From: Adhaeretor mobilis
GTDB lineage: Bacteria > Planctomycetota > Planctomycetia > Pirellulales > Lacipirellulaceae
Assembly (NCBI RefSeq): GCF_007741515.1
Contig: NZ_CP036263.1
Span: 5,071,178 to 5,135,177 of the forward strand
Direction: 5' to 3'
DNA length: 64,000 bases
In this document: positions 25,748-35,704 of the stretch, one piece after another
Position numbering within the stretch: position 1 is the first letter of the stretch
How the letters are laid out: each line of letters opens with the position of its first letter
Position numbers and translations under genes: made by a program
Notes under the pieces: generated by a model
Seen by the model: the letters and a program-made list of their open reading frames with translations, nothing else
What the model was told of the DNA's origin: nothing
Database searches by the model: none

Positions 25748-27247
25748 CTACTTGGAGCTAACGGGTAGTGCCCCTTGCCAACCGGCAAGCCATTGCTGGG
25801 TAAGTTCGTCTACCAGGGTTGCATGGGCCGGATCGTCGGCGATGTTGGTGTTCTCTTGCGGATCCGTTTGATGGTCGTAGAGTTCCACTGCGTCCACCTT
25901 GGTGTGATCTTTGCGATCGACCCAACGAGTGAAACGGTAGCGATTGGTACGCATTGAGTAGCCCATCAGTCTCTTGCCCTGGACGGTTCGCGGATACTGG
26001 CTGAAGGCAGCTGACTTCCAAGATCGTTTAGGGTTTTTGAGCAACGGTTTAACGCTTGTTCCCTCTAAATGCTCAGGCAAAGGAATATCTGCAAGCTCGG
26101 CCAATGTTGGATAGATGTCAACAAACTCGACCAAGGCGTCGGTCTTCTTGCCTCCGCCCTTCGTACCAGGGGCTGAGATGATCAGCGGCGCCCGAGCATC
26201 GTCCTCTACGTTGCTGTGCTTGCACCAGCGATTGTGCTCGCCTAACTTCCAACCATGATCGCCCCACAGAATGACAATGGTGTCCTCACGCAGATCTAGG
26301 GCGTCAAGCTCCTCAAGCACCCGACCGAGTTGGGCGTCCATGTAGCTTACTGCGGCATAGTAGCCGTGCTTCAGCTGCTTCGTGTAGTACTCCGGCAGGT
26401 CCTTCACGTCGGGCACGCCACTGTAATTCCACATCTCGTTCTTTTCAACGAGGGCGTAGCTCGGGGCATCGCTTGGTAAGAACGGGTTGGGCGCCGGAGG
26501 AATCTGCTCTGGATTGTAAAGATCCCAGTAGTGTTTTGGCACGCTGAACGGTAGATGGGGCTTGTGGAATCCGACGCCCAGAAAGAATGGCTTTCCGCTC
26601 GCCTTGAATTGTCGTAAGGCTGCGATTGCTTCATCAGCCAGCTTCCCTTCTCCGCCACCGTTGGGGGGATCGTCAGTCGCTCGGAAGGCTTGGCCACGAT
26701 TCGTCTGGGTCAATCTGTTTGCCCATTCCCTGGGCACGTTGTTGTTGGTGGCTGCTAGGCTATTTTTGCGCCGGGTACGATTCTTGCGCGGTGTGGAAAA
26801 GGCTCCGGCAGCAACCGACCAGGATGGTGCGTCGCCTAAACCGCCATGGTAGATTTTCCCCAGACCGGCGCACTCGTAACCATGTTCCTTGAACAACTGC
26901 GGGAGGGTCACCACGAGAGGCAAGGCCTCGCGAAAGTGAGTCCGCAAGTCCCACACCCGGCTGGTGTCAGGTCGAGTTCCCGTCAGCACACTGGTCCGCG
27001 AAGGCGAACAGACCGCCTGCTGGCAATAGGCACGATTGAAGACTAGGCTCCGCTCGGCGAGTCGATCGATGTGAGGACTCTTGATCACCGTGTTGCCATA
27101 GCAACCAAGCTCCGGTCGGAGGTCATCAGCAATGAGAAACAGCACGTTGAGACGTTTCGGTGTCGCGGTAGCGGTGGTTTCTGCCAGGAGTCTAGCATTC
27201 CAATTCACCGACAGTACGACCAGCAAACCGAAAATGAGTTTGACCAT
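25748..27247 (-). CDS. Secreted sulfatase, iduronate-2-sulfatase-like
   Basis: The 499-residue protein starts at the ATG at 27247, which has AGGGG upstream (a GTG three codons earlier is an alternative). A signal peptide is followed by LNVLFLIADDLRPELGCYGN, the active-site motif CSPSRT in YCQQAVCSPSRTSVLTGTRP, and PDTSRVWDLRTHFRE, a phrase typical of the iduronate-2-sulfatase branch. The metal site DHGWKLGEHNRWCKHSN is complete. It hydrolyses sulfate esters on uronic acid or related sugar residues; the exact linkage is unknown. Its start lies within 12 bases of the stop of the next sulfatase gene upstream, indicating co-transcription. Confidence 0.88.
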   Translation of the reverse strand: MVKLIFGLLVVLSVNWNARLLAETTATATPKRLNVLFLIADDLRPELGCYGNTVIKSPHIDRLAERSLVFNRAYCQQAVCSPSRTSVLTGTRPDTSRVWDLRTHFREALPLVVTLPQLFKEHGYECAGLGKIYHGGLGDAPSWSVAAGAFSTPRKNRTRRKNSLAATNNNVPREWANRLTQTNRGQAFRATDDPPNGGGEGKLADEAIAALRQFKASGKPFFLGVGFHKPHLPFSVPKHYWDLYNPEQIPPAPNPFLPSDAPSYALVEKNEMWNYSGVPDVKDLPEYYTKQLKHGYYAAVSYMDAQLGRVLEELDALDLREDTIVILWGDHGWKLGEHNRWCKHSNVEDDARAPLIISAPGTKGGGKKTDALVEFVDIYPTLAELADIPLPEHLEGTSVKPLLKNPKRSWKSAAFSQYPRTVQGKRLMGYSMRTNRYRFTRWVDRKDHTKVDAVELYDHQTDPQENTNIADDPAHATLVDELTQQWLAGWQGALPVSSK

Positions 27248-27258
27248 AGTAGTCACCC

Positions 27259-28734
27259 CTAGTTGGTCTTCCTGGCGGACTTTTCGAGGACAATCTCGGC
27301 GTCGTTGGCTTGTTTCGGGCCCGGCGTGCTGCGACCGTCTACCACAAATTGTCTGAGCAGCTGTGTTAGTCGCTCAACCTCTTCTGGAAATTCCGCTTGT
27401 AGGTTCTTGGTTTCATCCAAATCGAGGGCGAGGTTGTAGAGTTGGGATGCAGGCAACGCCTTTGCTTCTCGGCTTCCGGGTTTCGGGGTACTCCAACCGC
27501 CAGAGCCCGGGCAGAGTGCAAGCTTCCAGTCTCCTTGCCGGATCGCGAAAGAGCCATTGATGGAGTGATGCACGATGGCATCACGTCCTGGCGACGACAC
27601 TTTGCCTTTGCCGAGGAGCGCGGGCAGGAAGCTAACACTATCCTCTCCGGCGTCGGAAGGCAGCTTTGTTTCGAGCAGTTCAGCGCAGGTGGCCAGCAGG
27701 TCAGTCAGGCAGATAGTTTGTTCACTAAAGACGCCCGCCTTCACTTGGCCTGGCCAACGTGCAATGAAAGGAATCCGATGGCCGCCTTCAAAAATATCTG
27801 CCTTGGATCCCCGGAGGTCGGCGCTCGGGTAGTGCCCCTGCGCTTGAAGCTCGGGAATCTCGGCAGCCTTCGAGCAACCATTGTCGCTTGTGAAGATTAC
27901 GAGTGTGTTTTTCGCGACGCCCGCCTGGTTGATCGCCCTAAGCACCTCACCCACCACCCCGTCGGTCTCCATGACAAAGTCGCCGTAGTCGCCAAGCTCA
28001 CTCTTTCCTTGCCACTGCTTGCTCGGCACAATAGGCGTGTGCGGTGCGCTCAGCGGCAAGTAGAGAAAGAATGGCTGGCCTGTCTTACCTTGCTGGTCGA
28101 TGAACTCGACCGCTTTTTTGGCCAACAAGGGCAGCATATCGACTGGCTCAATCATTTGCGTCACGCGATCATTCTCAAATAGCGATTTCATCATCCGCGC
28201 GTGATGAAAGCCGATGAACTCATCAAAGCCGCGCGTTATCGGCCCGTCGTGTGTGATCGCACCCAACGGTGCTCCAAGCAGTTCGCCTCGGTTCTTACGT
28301 TTACTGCCCCCCGACTCGTCGGCACCTTCAATCGTGAACCCCAAATGCCATTTTCCGATGCAAGACGTGCGATAGCCGTTTTGCTGCAACAGCGATGGTG
28401 CGGTTAGTCGCTTCACTGCAATCAAAGGTGTCGCATATCCAGAAAGCACACCCGCCTGCAAACGTGTCCGCCAGGCGTAGCGACCCGTGAGAATGCCGTA
28501 GCGTGTTGGCGTGCAGACCGATGAACCAGAGTGCGCATCGGTAAAGTGCATTCCCTGAGCTGCCAACTGATCGATGTGCGGTGTGGGGATTCTTCCGCGA
28601 TCGCGATTCAAACACTGCACATCCCCATAACCAAGATCATCGGCCAGAATATAGACGATGTTCGGCTTGGTGGCTGCGAAAGCGGACGAAGAGACCAACA
28701 GGAAGCCGATTTGCAGAAGAATTTTCTTGTTCAT
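27259..28734 (-). CDS. Secreted arylsulfatase
   Basis: The 491-residue product starts at the ATG at 28734, which opens a signal peptide (KKILLQIGFLLVSSSAFAAT). The catalytic set is IVYILADDLGYGDVQCLN, CTPTRY in HSGSSVCTPTRYGILTGRYA, GKWHLGF and FTSDNGCS. The active-site cysteine in C-T-P-T-R is convertible to formylglycine. The family is type I sulfatase, close to arylsulfatase A. The sugar substrate is unknown. It is flanked by two other sulfatase genes with very short gaps. Confidence 0.9.
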   Translation of the reverse strand: MNKKILLQIGFLLVSSSAFAATKPNIVYILADDLGYGDVQCLNRDRGRIPTPHIDQLAAQGMHFTDAHSGSSVCTPTRYGILTGRYAWRTRLQAGVLSGYATPLIAVKRLTAPSLLQQNGYRTSCIGKWHLGFTIEGADESGGSKRKNRGELLGAPLGAITHDGPITRGFDEFIGFHHARMMKSLFENDRVTQMIEPVDMLPLLAKKAVEFIDQQGKTGQPFFLYLPLSAPHTPIVPSKQWQGKSELGDYGDFVMETDGVVGEVLRAINQAGVAKNTLVIFTSDNGCSKAAEIPELQAQGHYPSADLRGSKADIFEGGHRIPFIARWPGQVKAGVFSEQTICLTDLLATCAELLETKLPSDAGEDSVSFLPALLGKGKVSSPGRDAIVHHSINGSFAIRQGDWKLALCPGSGGWSTPKPGSREAKALPASQLYNLALDLDETKNLQAEFPEEVERLTQLLRQFVVDGRSTPGPKQANDAEIVLEKSARKTN

Positions 28735-28791
28735 AGATTGACCGACCGATACAAGAACGTGAGGTGACACAATTGAGGAGCGTTGTTAAGG

Positions 28792-30111
28792 TCAGGTGCG
28801 TTTCTTTACGCCATTGGTCACGTCTTTGTGCCAGTCCTTCAATAGTTTGATGAATTCACTGACCAGCTCAGGATGCTGCTCGGCTAGGTCGTGCTTTTCG
28901 CCGAGATCGGTCTCGAGGTTGTACAGGACAGGGTTCTTGAAAGCTGTAGTGGTGACGAGCTTGAACGCTCCCTTTCTGATTGCCAATCGCGTTCCCATAC
29001 TCCAGAAAATCGGGCGAGGAGCCAGCGGACTCGCGTTGGTCAGATGGTCAAGCAAACTCTCGCCATCGATGGTAACTTCCTCGGGTAACGAAGCCCCCGA
29101 CATTTCCGCCATCGTAGGCAGCAAGTCGGCCCCCATCACCGTTTCCTCCGAAACTCTGCCTGCTTTAATCTGACCGGGCCAGCAAGCCACTGCGGGCACG
29201 CGATGTCCGCCTTCCCAGATGGCGCCTTTCCTGCCCCGTAGGGGACCTACTGAGCCAGGCCTTGCCGGGCCGTTATCCGAAAAGAATACAATCAGGGTAT
29301 TGTCTTCCACGGAGGCATCCTTAAGAGCTTGCCGAATACGACCTACCCCCTCGTCCATGACTTCAATCATCTCCTCGTAGACTCCAGGTCTAAACGGATT
29401 CTTGCGCTTCCCCTTTCCTCGCGTATAGAACTGCGGCTCCTCACGTCCTTGATAGGGATAGTGCGGGGCTGCGTGAGCGAGATAAAGCAGAAACGGCTTG
29501 TCGTGGTTACGCTTGATGAAGTCGACCCCGTAATCGGTGATCAGGTCAGTCGAATAGCCTGCCTCTGGGGTCAGTTCATCTTGCTTCCACCAATCTTCTT
29601 CGCCGGTTTGATCGAGATGGGCGTGGTAATCGACGTTACCAGCAACAAACCCAGTGTACTCGTCGAAACCTTGTCGGATTGGATTGTAAGCCGGTTGGTA
29701 ACCTACGTGCCATTTGCCGAACAAGGCCGTGGTGTAGCCAGCAGTCTTGAGAATCTCTGCGAACGTCGTTTCCTGCAAGTCTAGTCCCGTGTGGCGATGG
29801 CTCTTCGCGGTGACGACTCCCACAATGCCCGTGCGCTGCTGGTATCTGCCTGTTAAGAGCGCTGCCCTAGTTGGACTGCAGACTGACCCGTTGGAGTGGA
29901 AGTCCGTCAGCCGCACGCCATCTGCTGCCAGGGCATCGATATGGGGCGTCTCGACTTCGGTGCTACCGAAGCAACCAACGTCTCCATAGCCCAAGTCATC
30001 CGCGACGATGACGATGATGTTTGGCTTATCGCTTGCTCCAACCGGCATCGAGCTCATGAGCAACATGATGGTTGCAAAGTACCGACACAATAGTTTGTTG
30101 GAAAGGTGCAT
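28792..30111 (-). CDS. Secreted arylsulfatase
   Basis: The 439-residue type I sulfatase has an N-terminal signal peptide (FATIMLLMSSMPVGA), IIVIVADDLGYGDVGCFGST, the active-site motif CSPTRA in NGSVCSPTRAALLTGRYQQR, and GKWHVGYQPAYNPIRQGFDE. The metal ligands FFSDNGPARPGSVGPLRG are present. It is shorter at the C-terminus than its neighbour, as in the compact sulfatase subfamilies. It belongs to the run of three sulfatase genes between the esterase-fucosidase gene and the fucosidase gene. Confidence 0.9.
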   Translation of the reverse strand: MHLSNKLLCRYFATIMLLMSSMPVGASDKPNIIVIVADDLGYGDVGCFGSTEVETPHIDALAADGVRLTDFHSNGSVCSPTRAALLTGRYQQRTGIVGVVTAKSHRHTGLDLQETTFAEILKTAGYTTALFGKWHVGYQPAYNPIRQGFDEYTGFVAGNVDYHAHLDQTGEEDWWKQDELTPEAGYSTDLITDYGVDFIKRNHDKPFLLYLAHAAPHYPYQGREEPQFYTRGKGKRKNPFRPGVYEEMIEVMDEGVGRIRQALKDASVEDNTLIVFFSDNGPARPGSVGPLRGRKGAIWEGGHRVPAVACWPGQIKAGRVSEETVMGADLLPTMAEMSGASLPEEVTIDGESLLDHLTNASPLAPRPIFWSMGTRLAIRKGAFKLVTTTAFKNPVLYNLETDLGEKHDLAEQHPELVSEFIKLLKDWHKDVTNGVKKRT

Positions 30112-30148
30112 GGCGTCTATCTCGATAATGCATTAACCCGTTGGTAGT

Positions 30149-32707
30149 TTACTTCAACTTTAGTCTCAGCTTTCGAAGATTGATTGGCTGCCAACTGTCT
30201 GCTTCGGGAATGATCTGCAGGCTGTAAGTTCCCGCCTGCTCAATCTTTATCGTACCGAGAAACTTCTCCGTATAGGAGCCATACCCGCCTGTGGAGGTGA
30301 CTTCCACCGTGACCTGCTTCTCCGGCAAACCAATGCGGAAGCTGGACTTCGCTTTCTCGATAGCCATTTCTGCCGATACTTCGTACGTTCCCGGTTGGTC
30401 GAATTTCACCGACCACTCGACCCAAGCGTGGGCATCAGTCCAGTAGCCGATATTAGGAGTGCCTTCTGCACCTTGCACTTGTATGTCTCGGCTGCCTTCA
30501 TTGTTATGGAGGAAGGCCGTTTCGGCGGTCAGAACCAGCGATCCGTCCTGTTGCTCAAGGGAGGAATCGCTGTCGATATCCAATGCTCCCTGCACCTTCA
30601 GCACAATAACGCTATCATTCTCGTCAGGCGCATTGGAAGGCAAGGAAACCAGTACTCCCGCCTCCGTCAGGCGAGTTTTTAGGGGGTTTTTGTCGGCCAA
30701 CAAGAACGCTTCCTGAACTGTACTCTTCAAGCCGGGCACCAACAATTCGTCGCTGTCGGGCCAGTCGAACACGTGCAGATACAGGATGGTTTCATCCCCG
30801 GCCGTCTTCTTTGTACAGCGTCCCCACTCTAGTTTGCCAAAGGGGCTGGCGGTCGTCCCGTAGATCGACTCGTTATTGATCTTCATCCACGCGCCAATGG
30901 CTTCTAGCCGCTCGACTGCTTGGGGGAGCAAAGTCCCTTCACCTGTCGGGCTAACGTTGAGCAAGTAATTTCCACCCTTGCTCGCGATATCTGCAAGGTT
31001 GCGAATCAAAGTCTGTACTGATTTGAAGTTATTGTCACCTCGTTTGTAGCCCCAACTGCCGCTGATGGGCATGCAAACCTCCCAATCCTGGGCGGTCGGA
31101 CCGACGGGGGGAATCTTTCGCTCAAAAGTCTTATGGTCGCCTGGATAACCTTCACCCAGACGATCGTTCGTGATGAGGCCGGGCTGCAGAAACCTAGTTG
31201 AATAGAGGCTATCAAGCGCTTCCTTGCTCATTTTCCGCGGCGTGTCCCACCAGAAAATACTGATCGGGCCATATTCAGTCAGTAGTTGTTTCGCCTCGGG
31301 ATAGGCCTTCTCGCGAACGTATTGATCATTGCTCACGCGTTCGAGGGTCTTGTCCCAGTTGTTGCCCATGCCACCGGGATGGTGCCAGTCCTGCGCCTGC
31401 GAGTAGTAGAAGCCAAGTCGAATCCCTTGCTTCTGGCAGGCCTCGGAAAGTTCCTTCATGATGTCACGCTTGAAGGGAGTGGCATCGACCACATTGTAGT
31501 CAGTGGCCTGAGAGCCAAACATGGAAAACCCGTCGTGGTGCTTAGCGGTAATGACGATGTATTTCATGCCAGCGTTTTTGGCCATATTGACGAACTCGTC
31601 CGCGTCGAACTTGGTTGGGTTGAATTGATCGGCATATTTCTTGTACTCGGCTATGGGGATCTTCCCTCGGTTCATCATCCATTCTGCACTGTTGGGAAGT
31701 TTTTGCCCTTTGTATTCTCCTCCGACTACGGAATAGACGCCCCAGTGGACGAACATGCCAAACTTGGCTTCACGCCACCAAGCCATCCGAGCGTCGCGAT
31801 CGTCTGACAGATCTTTGGCGACCTTCATCGAAGGAAATTGCCTTTCAAGGTATCCTAATGAACTCAAGAATCGATCAGTTTCTATTAGGGTTTCCTGATA
31901 CTTAGTTTCCGGCTTTGACTGATTGAAGAATCCGTGCCGTGCTCCCTCATACAATCGCAAATCGCATCGAACACCAGCCGCCTCCATTCTCTTCTTATAC
32001 TCTTCGGCGGTGGCTACAGGGATGAGGTCGTCTTTGGTACCAAGGAGAACCAACGTGGGGGGAGCCTCCTCGTCGATGTTGTGCAGCGGAGAGATCTCCT
32101 GCCAGTAGTCTTTCACGCGATAGTAGCCGTAGCCTGTCTCACTGTTGTCGAAGACTGCGTTGTAGAGGACGAGCGCATTAGGGAGGCAACTAATTGACGT
32201 ATCTTCGCCAGTCTCGTTGAACCCGTCCGTTAGCGCGGCCGCCGCTGCAACATGCCCACCGGCCGAACCGCCTGAGGCTACGATCCTATCTGGGTCGATA
32301 CCCAACTCGTTAGCATGAGCGCGGGTCCACCGAATGGCCGACTTGCCATCCTTAACGCACTCTTGCGGGGTTGTCTTGTGCCTGCTCTTCACGCGGTAGT
32401 CCGCGCAAATGGCAACCATGCCCCGAGAAGCGAGATACTCACTCTGCGGGAAGAACTGCTTGACGGTCCCCCCATTCCACCCCCCGCCGAAGAAGAATAC
32501 GATGGCAGGTCGCTTATCGGTAACTTGGTGATTAGCTGGATTGAAGACGTGCAGCTTCAATTTCACTCCGTCGATAACCTTGTATTCGACAATCTTGTCG
32601 GGTTGCTGCTCGTCAGACGGATTGTCAGATTTTGGAGCAGCCATGACGCTGCCGACTTGCAAGGCTACTGCCAGTGCAACAAGGAATACTCGCATGAATC
32701 TTCTCAT
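30149..32707 (-). CDS. Secreted fusion of carbohydrate esterase and GH29 alpha-L-fucosidase
   Basis: The product is about 852 residues, starting at the ATG at 32707 with a signal peptide (RVFLVALAVALQVGSVMAA); earlier in-frame starts would add a polar stretch overlapping the upstream gene. Residues about 35-290 form an alpha/beta hydrolase with an oxyanion loop (VFFFGGGWNGG), the nucleophile Ser in ASGGSAGGH (about 148), Asp in GTKDDLIPV (about 226) and His in GARHGFFN (about 258), an acetyl-xylan-esterase-like set. From about 309 a GH29 domain follows (REAKFGMFVHWGVYSVVGGE, AKHHDGFSMFG, nucleophile in IFWWDTPRK), with a C-terminal beta-sandwich. One protein would thus remove acyl groups and fucose. 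Both domains appear catalytically complete. Confidence 0.88.
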   Translation of the reverse strand: MRRFMRVFLVALAVALQVGSVMAAPKSDNPSDEQQPDKIVEYKVIDGVKLKLHVFNPANHQVTDKRPAIVFFFGGGWNGGTVKQFFPQSEYLASRGMVAICADYRVKSRHKTTPQECVKDGKSAIRWTRAHANELGIDPDRIVASGGSAGGHVAAAAALTDGFNETGEDTSISCLPNALVLYNAVFDNSETGYGYYRVKDYWQEISPLHNIDEEAPPTLVLLGTKDDLIPVATAEEYKKRMEAAGVRCDLRLYEGARHGFFNQSKPETKYQETLIETDRFLSSLGYLERQFPSMKVAKDLSDDRDARMAWWREAKFGMFVHWGVYSVVGGEYKGQKLPNSAEWMMNRGKIPIAEYKKYADQFNPTKFDADEFVNMAKNAGMKYIVITAKHHDGFSMFGSQATDYNVVDATPFKRDIMKELSEACQKQGIRLGFYYSQAQDWHHPGGMGNNWDKTLERVSNDQYVREKAYPEAKQLLTEYGPISIFWWDTPRKMSKEALDSLYSTRFLQPGLITNDRLGEGYPGDHKTFERKIPPVGPTAQDWEVCMPISGSWGYKRGDNNFKSVQTLIRNLADIASKGGNYLLNVSPTGEGTLLPQAVERLEAIGAWMKINNESIYGTTASPFGKLEWGRCTKKTAGDETILYLHVFDWPDSDELLVPGLKSTVQEAFLLADKNPLKTRLTEAGVLVSLPSNAPDENDSVIVLKVQGALDIDSDSSLEQQDGSLVLTAETAFLHNNEGSRDIQVQGAEGTPNIGYWTDAHAWVEWSVKFDQPGTYEVSAEMAIEKAKSSFRIGLPEKQVTVEVTSTGGYGSYTEKFLGTIKIEQAGTYSLQIIPEADSWQPINLRKLRLKLK

Positions 32708-32750
32708 CTGCTTGGCCGTGTTGTGAGTTGTGAGTTCGATGGTTTGCTTA

Positions 32751-35036
32751 TCAGTCTTGTTTGTTGATTGGGTTCTGGACATGCTTCGCAATGAGTCGGG
32801 CTATAATCCGATTTCCTTCTGGTGACGGATGTACCCCGTCGCTGTGCATCCAGTTAGGCTCTGCTCCTAACAAACGATACAAGTCGACACTCGGGACATC
32901 AAGTTTTTTGGCAACTTGCAAGGCTGCATCGCGATAGTCCTCGAGCACTTTAGTAAGACCGCCGGCCTTCGTGAAATTCTCCACTCGATGGCGCGCAAAG
33001 TAGGGCTCGGCGTCTATGGGAGGCAATGTACAGAGTACGGCATGGATTCTGCGATTCGTGCAGGCTCTAACCATTTCATCTAGATTGCGGGAGTACTGAT
33101 CCACGGGAACATGAACGTGCCCCTCGGCCAGACGACTGTCATTAGTTCCAAACAGGATCACCACGATCTCGGGATGGTGGTCGAGCACATCCTGCTTCAT
33201 TCGCCGCAGGCCATGTCGCGTTGTGTTGCCAGCGATCCCTGAGTTGAGAATCTCTACACCCAGTAGTTTTTCCAACTCCGCAGGAAACCCTCGTTTCGTA
33301 ATGCTGTCTCCGAAGCACACAATCTTTGGTGCCTTGGGTTTTGACTTCGCTGCCGACTTGGATTTCATGGGCCGTTCCAGCACCTGGCCATTTGCGAGAA
33401 TTCGGCTTTGAAGCTTCTTGAAGTTTATTTGTTGGACCGAGAGGCCTTCCTCAATTGCCAGCACGGCAGCAGTGCCGGCCGATTGACCAAGCACCATGAA
33501 GACGGGTTCCATGCGAATCGAACCAAAAGCGATGTGCGTTGCAGACACACACACCGGCACGAGGAGGTTCTCACACTCAGTTTCCTTAGGGACGATGGAA
33601 CGATAAGAAATTGGATACGGCTTCAAACCGTGCTCCTGAACATCACCTTCATTGCGAGCGGCACCGCCCTGCACGATGCGCTGGCAATTGTGCGAGTCCA
33701 TTCCATAGGCTGCCATTCCGACCGGATCTTCGGCAATGATTTTGCTGCGGCAATTATGCTCGGTCATCACATAATCCGACACCATCCGCCGCGCCTCGCG
33801 AACGTATAACTGATGCGACCAGCCGTCGGTGTCCTGGAACTCGTCTTTGCAGGGCCCAAATGATTGAAACTCGGCTCGCAGGCTTTCGGGCATGCGGGGG
33901 CTGGTTGACATGAAGTACCAGAATCCTCGAATGTAATCCTCGTGTGCCTGCCAGATTTCAGCTCGCGTTGCATAATCGGCATCCGGGTAATCGTAGTTTT
34001 CCCCAATGAAGTCGGTGGAAATCCCTTGGCTGTTGTTGATATCCGTCTTGCCGTTAGGCATCCAGACGGGGTGACAGAACTGCTGAATCGTGGGGACTTT
34101 ATTGGCAGCGACGATCTTCTCAACACGGCGGGCAGCCAGCTCGTAGCGTGCCGGGTCGTAGTTGGCGGGAGGCTCTAGCGCTCGGCGATTCTCTGGAATG
34201 TTGGTAAAACAAAGTCGGAAGTTGTAGGCCTGTACGCGTTGATCGCCGTCGCCCGGAATGCCCCCGCTGCCGCGCTGGATCAGCGGGATGAGTCCGCTCA
34301 TGGGATCACCAGGCGTGACATAAGGATCTACGCTGCCATAGATTTGATTCTTCGGTGTCTCAGCTCGGATTCCATTCAAGGTCTCATTGTATAGAGCATT
34401 CGCCTCGCGCCCTACACGGTAGCTCACTCCCGACATGGCCATCAAGTCGCCCTCATAGGTGGCATCGATGAACATCTTTGCCCGGATGACATCTCCACCC
34501 TCGACTAGTATTTCGGTAATACGCTCGCCATCTTTCTTCACCAGGGCAAGACGTTGTCCCAAACGGACAGGCACCTTGGCTTCTTCAAGCATCTGCTTGA
34601 GAATCTGCTCGGCGACATGCGGCTCAAAGGTCCACATGGTAGCGTTCTCGCCTTGAACTTCTGCAAGTTTCGTACGTTTAGAACGCTCGGCGAAAAACTC
34701 TTCGCGAGATTCCTGCGTCCAAGATTCATCCTTGGCATAGTGCTGGGCGACTCGCCGGTAGAATTCACGGCTTAGACCACCGATGACATCCTTATTGCCG
34801 ATGTCTGTAGCGTCTAAACCTCCGGACGTCATGCCTCCGATGTGCTGCCCTGGTTCCAGGAGGACGACTGACTTCCCCTGTCGTGCTACTTCAACCGCTG
34901 CAGTGACCCCGCTGGCTGTGCCACCGTAAACGCAGACATCGTGTTCCGCAATTTCTGCATTACAAGGCAGAGCGAGAAGAGAACAAAGTAACGGTGCAAA
35001 TTGGAAACGAGCTAATATTTTGGTAGGTGTATTCAT
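32751..35036 (-). CDS. Secreted FAD-dependent oxidoreductase fused to an SGNH hydrolase
   Basis: The product is about 761 residues from the ATG at 35036, with a hydrophobic signal (ARFQFAPLLCSLLALPCNA). Residues about 28-540 are an FAD_oxidored domain (HDVCVYGGTASGVTAAVEVA, GGMTSGGLDATDIGNK, FIDATYEGDLMAMSG), homologous to the gene at 3909. After a Lys-rich linker, residues about 568-761 form a GDSL/SGNH esterase: Ser in IVCFGDSITKRG, Gly in LNSGIAGNTT, Asn in FGTNDS and the Asp-His pair in HSDGVHPSPEGN. The combined role is unknown; the esterase part probably deacetylates a glycan. It is transcribed just before the esterase-fucosidase gene, 43 bases apart. Confidence 0.85.
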   Translation of the reverse strand: MNTPTKILARFQFAPLLCSLLALPCNAEIAEHDVCVYGGTASGVTAAVEVARQGKSVVLLEPGQHIGGMTSGGLDATDIGNKDVIGGLSREFYRRVAQHYAKDESWTQESREEFFAERSKRTKLAEVQGENATMWTFEPHVAEQILKQMLEEAKVPVRLGQRLALVKKDGERITEILVEGGDVIRAKMFIDATYEGDLMAMSGVSYRVGREANALYNETLNGIRAETPKNQIYGSVDPYVTPGDPMSGLIPLIQRGSGGIPGDGDQRVQAYNFRLCFTNIPENRRALEPPANYDPARYELAARRVEKIVAANKVPTIQQFCHPVWMPNGKTDINNSQGISTDFIGENYDYPDADYATRAEIWQAHEDYIRGFWYFMSTSPRMPESLRAEFQSFGPCKDEFQDTDGWSHQLYVREARRMVSDYVMTEHNCRSKIIAEDPVGMAAYGMDSHNCQRIVQGGAARNEGDVQEHGLKPYPISYRSIVPKETECENLLVPVCVSATHIAFGSIRMEPVFMVLGQSAGTAAVLAIEEGLSVQQINFKKLQSRILANGQVLERPMKSKSAAKSKPKAPKIVCFGDSITKRGFPAELEKLLGVEILNSGIAGNTTRHGLRRMKQDVLDHHPEIVVILFGTNDSRLAEGHVHVPVDQYSRNLDEMVRACTNRRIHAVLCTLPPIDAEPYFARHRVENFTKAGGLTKVLEDYRDAALQVAKKLDVPSVDLYRLLGAEPNWMHSDGVHPSPEGNRIIARLIAKHVQNPINKQD

Positions 35037-35140
35037 CAGGCGAACTACGACCTCTGGTGAAATCGATTGGCAAAGAAAACCGAGCATGGATTCTACATGC
35101 CATTTTGTCGATCGACAGCAGGGAATCCTACGATGGCCAA

Positions 35141-35563
35141 CTATTTACTAGACAGATCAAAATTGGCTTCATTCGTGCCCTCGGCCGGCACTTCAAATTT
35201 GTGATCGCGATTGTGGGGCGACACAAGTTCGCGCGGGGGAGGGTCGGTCTCTAGCGCATCGGGTGCCCAATGATTCGTGGTCAAGCTTACGGAATACGAC
35301 CCCGGCGCAACTCCAGACTGTTCGCCATCGAGCGACGTCAAGGAGAAGCGGCCATCAGCATCCGTTATGGCTGTGTAGTTTGTCTCGGGGCCTCCTCCGG
35401 GAAGATAAAACAAGACCTTTACCTTCTCAAAGGGATTGCCGTCGAGCGTGACTCGCCCCTCAACCGGGACAAGACCGGCGCCCCCACCGCAACCTGCAAG
35501 GTGCGTAACTGCTAGGAGGGCAAGTAGGGGAAGTCGAATACGAGCAAGCTTGTGGGTGACCAT
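35141..35563 (-). CDS. Small lipoprotein with a carboxypeptidase-regulatory-like beta domain
   Basis: The 140-residue product starts with a lipoprotein signal; the lipobox is LAGC at about residues 22-25, followed by GGGAG. The mature part opens LVPVEGRVTLDGNPFEKVKV and has ITDADGRFSLTSL, the pattern of a transthyretin-like carboxypeptidase regulatory domain. Such lipoproteins commonly accompany DUF1559 genes in planctomycetes, as here with the gene at 35705. The function is unknown; it may be an outer-membrane or periplasmic binding partner. Confidence 0.8.
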   Translation of the reverse strand: MVTHKLARIRLPLLALLAVTHLAGCGGGAGLVPVEGRVTLDGNPFEKVKVLFYLPGGGPETNYTAITDADGRFSLTSLDGEQSGVAPGSYSVSLTTNHWAPDALETDPPPRELVSPHNRDHKFEVPAEGTNEANFDLSSK

Positions 35564-35704
35564 GGACGATGCGTACCAGAGGGGTAAGACGAAAGCTTTA
35601 TGGGCAACGCTCGGAGCCCCGAGATTTATGCGACACGGTTGGGCGCTGGGTATTGGCAGAGGGTATGACGATTGGCGTTATGAGATTCCGGCTGCTCCCG
35701 AGCG

